From: Elusimicrobiota bacterium
GTDB taxonomy: Bacteria > Elusimicrobiota > Elusimicrobia > Elusimicrobiales > UBA9959
Length of the DNA stretch: 9,627 nt
Reading direction: 5' to 3'
NCBI GenBank assembly: GCA_022703115.1
Contig: JAKLEK010000046.1
Location: forward strand, 1 to 9,627
Under the pieces are notes generated by a model, which saw only the letters and a program-made list of their open reading frames with translations, did no database searches and had not been told where the DNA came from. Position numbers and translations under genes: made by a program. Below, in pieces: positions 4,841 to 9,627 of this stretch. Position 1 is the stretch's first letter. Every line of letters begins with the position of its first letter.

Positions 4841-7336
4841 TTATTTATTCCCGTCTATGGCGGCGTCTTCCTCGTCGACTATAGGCTCCACCGATCCGAT
4901 CCTGTCGCCTTCCTCCAGCCGGACCAGCCTCACGCCCTGGGTGTTGCGCGAGATGACCCTGATGTCGCCGCAGGGCATGCGGATTATCTTGCCTTTCTCG
5001 GTCATCACCATCAGATGGTCCTTGTTCTCCACAAGATGGATGGCGATAACGGCGCCGTTCCGGTCCGTCGCTTTTATCGTGATGACGCCGGAGCCGCCCC
5101 GGTGCTGGTGGCGGTACTCGTCCAGGTCGGTCCGCTTGCCGTAGCCGTTCTCGCAGACCGTCAGCAGGGTCTTCCTGGTCTTGGGTTCGGCCACTTCCAT
5201 CGAGATGACCTGGTCCTCCTTGTCGAGGCGTATGCCGCGCACGCCCATGGCGTTCCTGCCCATGGCCCGCACGTCCTCCTCGTTGAACCGTATGGACATG
5301 CCCGATTTGGTGCCGATGATGATCTCGTACTTGCCGTCGGTATGGCCGACGCTGGTCAGTATATCGCCGTCCTCCAGCGTTATAGCGTTGATGCCGGAAC
5401 GCCTTATATTGGCGAAGTCCTCTATGGGGGTCTTCTTTATGTTTCCCTTGCGGGTGCACATAACGATATAGGAGGCTTTGCCTTTGGCCTCCTCGAAGGA
5501 CTCTATGGCCAGGACCGAGGTGACCTTCTCGTCCTTGACCTGCAGCAGGTTGACTATCGCCTTGCCGCGGGAAGTCCGGTTCCCCTCGGGGATCTCGTAG
5601 CCGCGCAGCGCGTAGACCTTGCCCCGCGTGGTGAACAGCAGGATGGTCGCGTGACTGGAGGTGACGAACAGCTTCTCGATGAAGTCCTCGTCCTTCACAT
5701 CGGAGCCGATGATCCCCTTTCCGCCGCGCCCCTGGACCTTGTAGGTGTCCGCCGGGATCCGCTTGATATATCCGCCGTGGGACATGGTTATGATCACCTT
5801 CTCCTCGGGTATGAGGTCCTCTATGTCCAGCTCGGCGGCTTCGCCGGTTATGTCTGTCTGGCGCTTGTCCCCGTATTTAGCCTTGATCTCTTTCAGCTCG
5901 TCCACGATTATCTTAAGGACGCGCTTCGGATCGGCCAGAATGGCGCGCAACTCGCCTATCAGCTTCATCAGGGCCTTATGTTCCTCTTCTATGGCCCCCG
6001 CCTCCAGGCGGGTGAGCTGGTGCAGACGCATGTCCAGAATGGCCTGGGACTGGACGTCGGAAAGCGCGAATTTGGCCATCAACTTCATCTTGGCTTCAAG
6101 CGCGTCCTTGGACTTCTTGATGATCTCGACCACCGCGTCGATGTTCTTCAGCGCTATCAGGTAGCCTTCCAGGATATGGGCGCGGGCCAGGGCCTTTTTC
6201 AGGTCGTACTTGGTCCTGTTGACCACCATCAGCCTGCGGTGGCGAACGTACTGATGTATCACCTCTTTTATCGGCAGCACCCGCGGCCGGCCGTCCACGA
6301 TCGCCAGCATGATGACCCCGAAAGAGGTCTCCATCTGCGTATGTTTATAAAGCTGGTTCAGGACCACCTGCGCGTTCCCGTCGCGTTTTATTTCCACGAC
6401 TATGCGCATGCCGCGGCGGTCCGACTCGTCGCGGATATCGGAGATATCGGCTATCTTCTTTTCCTTGACCAGTTCCGCTATGGACTCGATGAGAGTGGAC
6501 TTATTGACCTGATAGGGGATCTCCGTTATGACTATGCATTCCCGGTTCCCCTTCATCTCTTCGATCTCGGCGCGGGCCTGGATGGTGACGGAACCGCGGC
6601 CCGTCTCGAAGTAATCCTTTATCCCCTTACGGCCGCGTATTATGCCTCCGGTCGGGAAATCGGGTCCTTTGATCAGCTTAAGCAGGTCCTTGACCTCGAT
6701 ATCGGGGTTCTCTATGACCCCGATAGTGGCGTCGCAGACCTCGGCCAGGTTATGCGTCGGTATATTGGTGGCCATGCCGACCGCGATGCCGGAAGATCCG
6801 TTGACCAGGAGATTGGGTAGTTTGGCCGGAAGCACGGCGGGCTCGGTAAGGGACCCGTCGTAATTGGGGACGAACTTCACCGTCTCTTTCTCTATATCGG
6901 CCAGCAGCTCTCCGGCTATGCCGGAAAGGCGGGCCTCGGTGTAACGCATTGCCGCCGCCGGGTCGCCGTCCACGGAACCGAAGTTACCCTGCCCGTCAAC
7001 CAGCATATAGCGCAGACTGAAGGGCTGGGCCATGCGCACCATGGTGTCGTAGATCGCGGCGTCGCCGTGAGGATGATACTTGCCCATCACGTCGCCGACG
7101 ATGCGGGCCGATTTCTTGAAGGGCTTGTTGTGCTGCAGCCCCATATCGTCCATCGTGTAAAGAATGCGCCTGTGGACCGGCTTCAGGCCGTCGCGCACGT
7201 CCGGCAGGGCGCGCCCCACGATGACGCTCATGGAATAATCGATATACGAGGCCTTCATTTCCTCGCTTATATCCCGGTCGGCGATATTGACGAACATTTC
7301 CGGCTGTTTCTGCGTATGGTCCTTGTGCTCTGCCAT
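4841..7336 (-). CDS. gyrA: DNA gyrase subunit A
   Basis: This 831-residue protein is the breakage-reunion subunit of type IIA topoisomerase DNA gyrase, acting as an A2B2 complex with GyrB to introduce negative supercoils. The catalytic tyrosine is Tyr132 in MRYTEARLSG, and the DNA-bending isoleucine is Ile184 in SSGIAVGMATNIP. The quinolone-determining stretch is KYHPHGDAAIYDTMVRMAQ, with Ala93 at the E. coli Ser83 position and Asp97 at the Asp87 position. A tower and coiled-coil region with the exit gate spans about 200-500. The C-terminal DNA-wrapping pinwheel (about 515-815) shows six repeats, for example GGYIKRIP, RGKVYALRG, KGNIKKTP, SGMSIRF, GYGKRTD and KGKIIRMP. The GyrA-box is QGRGGKG (535-541), identifying gyrase rather than topoisomerase IV ParC. 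The tail is short and mildly acidic. The ATG at 7336 has GGAG 6 bases upstream and lies 15 bases after gyrB. Confidence 0.97.
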   Translation of the reverse strand: MAEHKDHTQKQPEMFVNIADRDISEEMKASYIDYSMSVIVGRALPDVRDGLKPVHRRILYTMDDMGLQHNKPFKKSARIVGDVMGKYHPHGDAAIYDTMVRMAQPFSLRYMLVDGQGNFGSVDGDPAAAMRYTEARLSGIAGELLADIEKETVKFVPNYDGSLTEPAVLPAKLPNLLVNGSSGIAVGMATNIPTHNLAEVCDATIGVIENPDIEVKDLLKLIKGPDFPTGGIIRGRKGIKDYFETGRGSVTIQARAEIEEMKGNRECIVITEIPYQVNKSTLIESIAELVKEKKIADISDIRDESDRRGMRIVVEIKRDGNAQVVLNQLYKHTQMETSFGVIMLAIVDGRPRVLPIKEVIHQYVRHRRLMVVNRTKYDLKKALARAHILEGYLIALKNIDAVVEIIKKSKDALEAKMKLMAKFALSDVQSQAILDMRLHQLTRLEAGAIEEEHKALMKLIGELRAILADPKRVLKIIVDELKEIKAKYGDKRQTDITGEAAELDIEDLIPEEKVIITMSHGGYIKRIPADTYKVQGRGGKGIIGSDVKDEDFIEKLFVTSSHATILLFTTRGKVYALRGYEIPEGNRTSRGKAIVNLLQVKDEKVTSVLAIESFEEAKGKASYIVMCTRKGNIKKTPIEDFANIRRSGINAITLEDGDILTSVGHTDGKYEIIIGTKSGMSIRFNEEDVRAMGRNAMGVRGIRLDKEDQVISMEVAEPKTRKTLLTVCENGYGKRTDLDEYRHQHRGGSGVITIKATDRNGAVIAIHLVENKDHLMVMTEKGKIIRMPCGDIRVISRNTQGVRLVRLEEGDRIGSVEPIVDEEDAAIDGNK

Positions 7337-7351
7337 TGTTGACTCCGTTAT

Positions 7352-9627
7352 TTAAATATCCAGGTTGCGGGCGGCCAGGGCGTTCTGCTCTATGAACACG
7401 CGCCGCGGCTCGACCTTGTCGCCCATCAGGGTGGTGAACATCTTTTCGGCCTCGGCCGGATCCTCCAGAGAGACCTTGAGCAGCTTACGCTTCATCGGGT
7501 CCATCGTGGTCTCCCAGAGCTGTTCCGGGTTCATTTCGCCGAGACCTTTATATCGCTGTATATGAGCTCCCGCCGCGCCGGCTTTCATCACGTTCTCCAT
7601 TAGCGTGCGCAGGTCCCTGGCGGTGACCAGCGTCTTTTCGGTGGAAAGCTCGAACCGGACAGGGGCCTTCTCGTCCTCCACCTGGAAATCGGCCAGCGTG
7701 TAGCCGTGGGGCTTCAGCTTGGCGGAAACCCCGTTGAGCCGAGTGAACTCCCCGAGCGTCTGGAAATCCGGTCCCAGGTCGTCCTCGTCTATTTCCGCCT
7801 CGGCCTTGCCCTCTTTGGCCAGCGCGTCCTTCTTCTTCTGCACGTACTCGTTCTCGTAGTTCGTCCATTCCTCTTCGGTGAAGAAATAGCGGTAGGTCTC
7901 CGGCCCCGTCTCGATGCGGTACAGGGGCACGCGCCCTTCCGACTGGAACTTGAGGTAATCCTTGAGGGTGAGGTTCTTGCTCTCCAGCCGCCTGCAGGCG
8001 TTCTCGGCGGCGATGGTCAGATCTATCAGTTCGCAGATATCCTTATCGTCCAGCTTCTTTCCCCCGGCCTTCACCGATATGCCGGAGAGGGCTTCTTTGA
8101 GCTGCCACTTCTGCAGTTTCTCCTCGTTCTCGAAATAGGCCTCGAATTTCCCCTTCTTGACCTTATAGAGAGGAGGCTGCGCGATATAGATATGTCCCTG
8201 TTCCACCAGCTGCCGCATCTGGCGGTAGAAGAAGGTGAGCATAAGCGTCCGTATATGCTGACCGTCCACGTCCGCGTCCGCCATTATTATGATCTTGTGG
8301 TAACGAAGCTTCTCTATGTTGAACCCGTCATCACCTTCGCCGATCCCGGTCCCTATGGCGGATATGATATTGCGTATCTGTTCGCTGGAAATGATCTTGA
8401 CCAGCTGGGATTTCTCCACGTTAAGGATCTTTCCGCGCAGCGGCAGTATCGCCTGGAACACCCGGTCCCTGCCCTGTTTGGCCGAGCCGCCGGCCGAATC
8501 TCCCTCAACTATGAATATCTCTGACCTCTTCGGGTCTTTTTCCTGGCAGTCCGCCAGTTTTCCCGGCAGTCCGGAATCGGTAAGAGAGCCCTTGCGGCGC
8601 GCGAGGTCCTTGGCGCGGCGGGCGGCTTCCCTGGCCTCGGCCGCCCCGAGCCCTTTCTGGCATATCGCCTTGGCTATGGACGGATGTTCCTCGAAGAATA
8701 CCCCGAGGGCCTCGCCGGTCAGGGTCTTGACTATCCCTTCCACCTCGCCGTTGCCCAGCTTGGTCTTGGTCTGCCCTTCGAACTGCGGATGAGGTATCTT
8801 CACCGATACGACCACCGTGAGCCCTTCCCTCACGTCGTCGCCGGTAACGTTGTATTCCTTGTCCTTGGACATCTCGTACTTCTTTATGTAATCGTTTATG
8901 ACCCGGGTAAGGGAAGAGCGGAAACCGGAGACATGGGTGCCGCCCTCTATGGTCTTGATATTATTTACGAACGAAAAGATCGTTTCGGAATAATCGGTAT
9001 TATACTGGATGGCCAGGTCCAGCATAGTGTTCCCTTCGGTCTTGGAGATGAAGATAGGTTCGTCGTTCAGGACCTGCTTATTAGTGTTCAGGAATTTCAC
9101 GAACTGCTTTATGCCGCCTTCGAAAAAGAAGGTGTGTTTCTTTCCCTCTTCCCTCTCGTCTATTATCGTTATGCGGCAGCCGGGGTTAAGGAACGCCAGC
9201 TCGCGAAGCCGGTTGGAGATGGTGTCGAAGGAGAGGACGTTATCCCCGAAAACCTCGGCGTCGGCCTTGAAGGACACGACCGTGCCGTGATGGTCCGTAT
9301 TCCCGGTCGGCTTGACCTCGGCCTGCGGTTTTCCGCGCTTGTATTCCTGCCGCCAGATCTTTCCGTCCCGGTGAACCAGGACCTCCATCCATTCCGACAG
9401 CGCGTTCACCACGGACACGCCCACGCCGTGCAGACCGCCGGAGACCTTATATCCGCCGCCTTCGAACTTCCCGCCGGCATGCAGCACGGTAAGGACCACT
9501 TCGAGCGCGGATTTGCCTTTAAGCTTCGGGTCTTTGACGTCCTTCATCGGATCGACAGGGATACCGCGGCCGTTATCCGAAACGGAACATACGTTGTCGT
9601 CCTTGAGGATCACGTCTATCTTGTTGC
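7352..9627 (-). CDS. gyrB: DNA gyrase subunit B, partial (N-terminus off the right edge)
   Basis: About 757 residues are visible and end in ALAARNLDI. The frame stays open to the right edge (NKIDV before ILKDDN), so a GTG at 9613 is internal. By comparison with E. coli about 55-60 N-terminal residues are missing, including the first ATP-pocket helix. The following numbers count from the codon at 9613. The GHKL ATPase domain shows DNGRGIP (13-19) and the glycine-rich lid GGLHGVGVSVVNALS (59-73). The transducer domain has the ATP-contacting lysine loop QTKTKLGN (281-288). The TOPRIM domain has Glu370 in EGDSAGGSAKQGR and the metal-binding DADVDG (446-451), followed by the GyrA-contacting tail with IQRYKGLGEMNPEQLWETT (685 on). 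A roughly 195-residue stretch between GHIYIAQPPLYKVKKGK and IQRYKG is the Gram-negative-type insert. GyrB supplies ATP hydrolysis and the Mg-dependent cleavage chemistry. Its own promoter lies outside the window. Confidence 0.97.
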   Translation of the reverse strand, partial: NKIDVILKDDNVCSVSDNGRGIPVDPMKDVKDPKLKGKSALEVVLTVLHAGGKFEGGGYKVSGGLHGVGVSVVNALSEWMEVLVHRDGKIWRQEYKRGKPQAEVKPTGNTDHHGTVVSFKADAEVFGDNVLSFDTISNRLRELAFLNPGCRITIIDEREEGKKHTFFFEGGIKQFVKFLNTNKQVLNDEPIFISKTEGNTMLDLAIQYNTDYSETIFSFVNNIKTIEGGTHVSGFRSSLTRVINDYIKKYEMSKDKEYNVTGDDVREGLTVVVSVKIPHPQFEGQTKTKLGNGEVEGIVKTLTGEALGVFFEEHPSIAKAICQKGLGAAEAREAARRAKDLARRKGSLTDSGLPGKLADCQEKDPKRSEIFIVEGDSAGGSAKQGRDRVFQAILPLRGKILNVEKSQLVKIISSEQIRNIISAIGTGIGEGDDGFNIEKLRYHKIIIMADADVDGQHIRTLMLTFFYRQMRQLVEQGHIYIAQPPLYKVKKGKFEAYFENEEKLQKWQLKEALSGISVKAGGKKLDDKDICELIDLTIAAENACRRLESKNLTLKDYLKFQSEGRVPLYRIETGPETYRYFFTEEEWTNYENEYVQKKKDALAKEGKAEAEIDEDDLGPDFQTLGEFTRLNGVSAKLKPHGYTLADFQVEDEKAPVRFELSTEKTLVTARDLRTLMENVMKAGAAGAHIQRYKGLGEMNPEQLWETTMDPMKRKLLKVSLEDPAEAEKMFTTLMGDKVEPRRVFIEQNALAARNLDI

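Noticed and set aside
5015..6820. A 601-codon plus-strand open frame, with similar long frames opposite gyrB (7706-8524) and ettA.
   Set aside because: They are exact antisense shadows of well-conserved genes whose own frames carry every expected motif.
9611..9613. GTG as the start of gyrB.
   Set aside because: The frame continues upstream to the window edge with residues fitting GyrB (NKIDV), and the essential N-terminal ATP-pocket helix would be missing.
1..9627. tRNA or rRNA genes, CRISPR arrays, insertion sequences, phage or defence genes, riboswitches.
   Set aside because: Gaps are all about 100 bases or less, and no cloverleaf, spaced repeats, transposase or integrase motifs or inverted terminal repeats were seen. 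No novel multi-gene system could be supported.

Overview
This is an ordinary chromosomal core-gene region from a GC-rich bacterium. It holds seven protein genes packed almost end to end and cut at both edges. No RNA gene, mobile element, CRISPR array or large repeat is visible. The organism cannot be named from this window. GyrB carries the long insert in its C-terminal half typical of Gram-negative-type gyrases, and EttA is close to the proteobacterial form. Isoleucine is often written ATA despite the high GC, which argues against enterobacteria and actinobacteria. A GC-rich member of a less-studied Gram-negative phylum (for example Elusimicrobiota-like) is a low-confidence guess.

Layout, left to right. 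Positions 1-1357 (minus) hold most of a signal-peptide-bearing DUF2207-like membrane protein that runs off the left edge. Directly upstream of it and in the same transcription unit is a small four-helix membrane protein of unknown function (1363-1923, minus). A 102-base divergent gap (1924-2025) carries an AT-rich symmetric -10-like element and separates these from a plus-strand tandem ACT-domain protein (2026-2436). That gene converges tail to tail, 9 bases apart, on ettA (2446-4134, minus), an ABC-F translation factor. Upstream of ettA is a MarC/YhgN-family membrane protein (4173-4772, minus). A strong intrinsic terminator (4791-4829) then marks the end of gyrA (4841-7336, minus). gyrA follows gyrB (7352 to beyond 9627, minus) by 15 bases, and gyrB loses its N-terminus off the right edge.

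Functionally, gyrB and gyrA form a classic two-gene operon for the two subunits of DNA gyrase, with all catalytic motifs intact in the visible parts. marC and ettA form a second pair with no clear promoter of their own; they lie just behind the gyrA terminator. The two left-hand membrane genes look like a small envelope operon of unknown role. The ACT protein is probably a small ligand-binding sensor. I found no convincing new system. The points most worth a second look are the Ala in the GyrA quinolone pocket, the variant GyrA-box, the shared divergent promoter element, the uncharacterised membrane pair and the promoterless marC-ettA pair.
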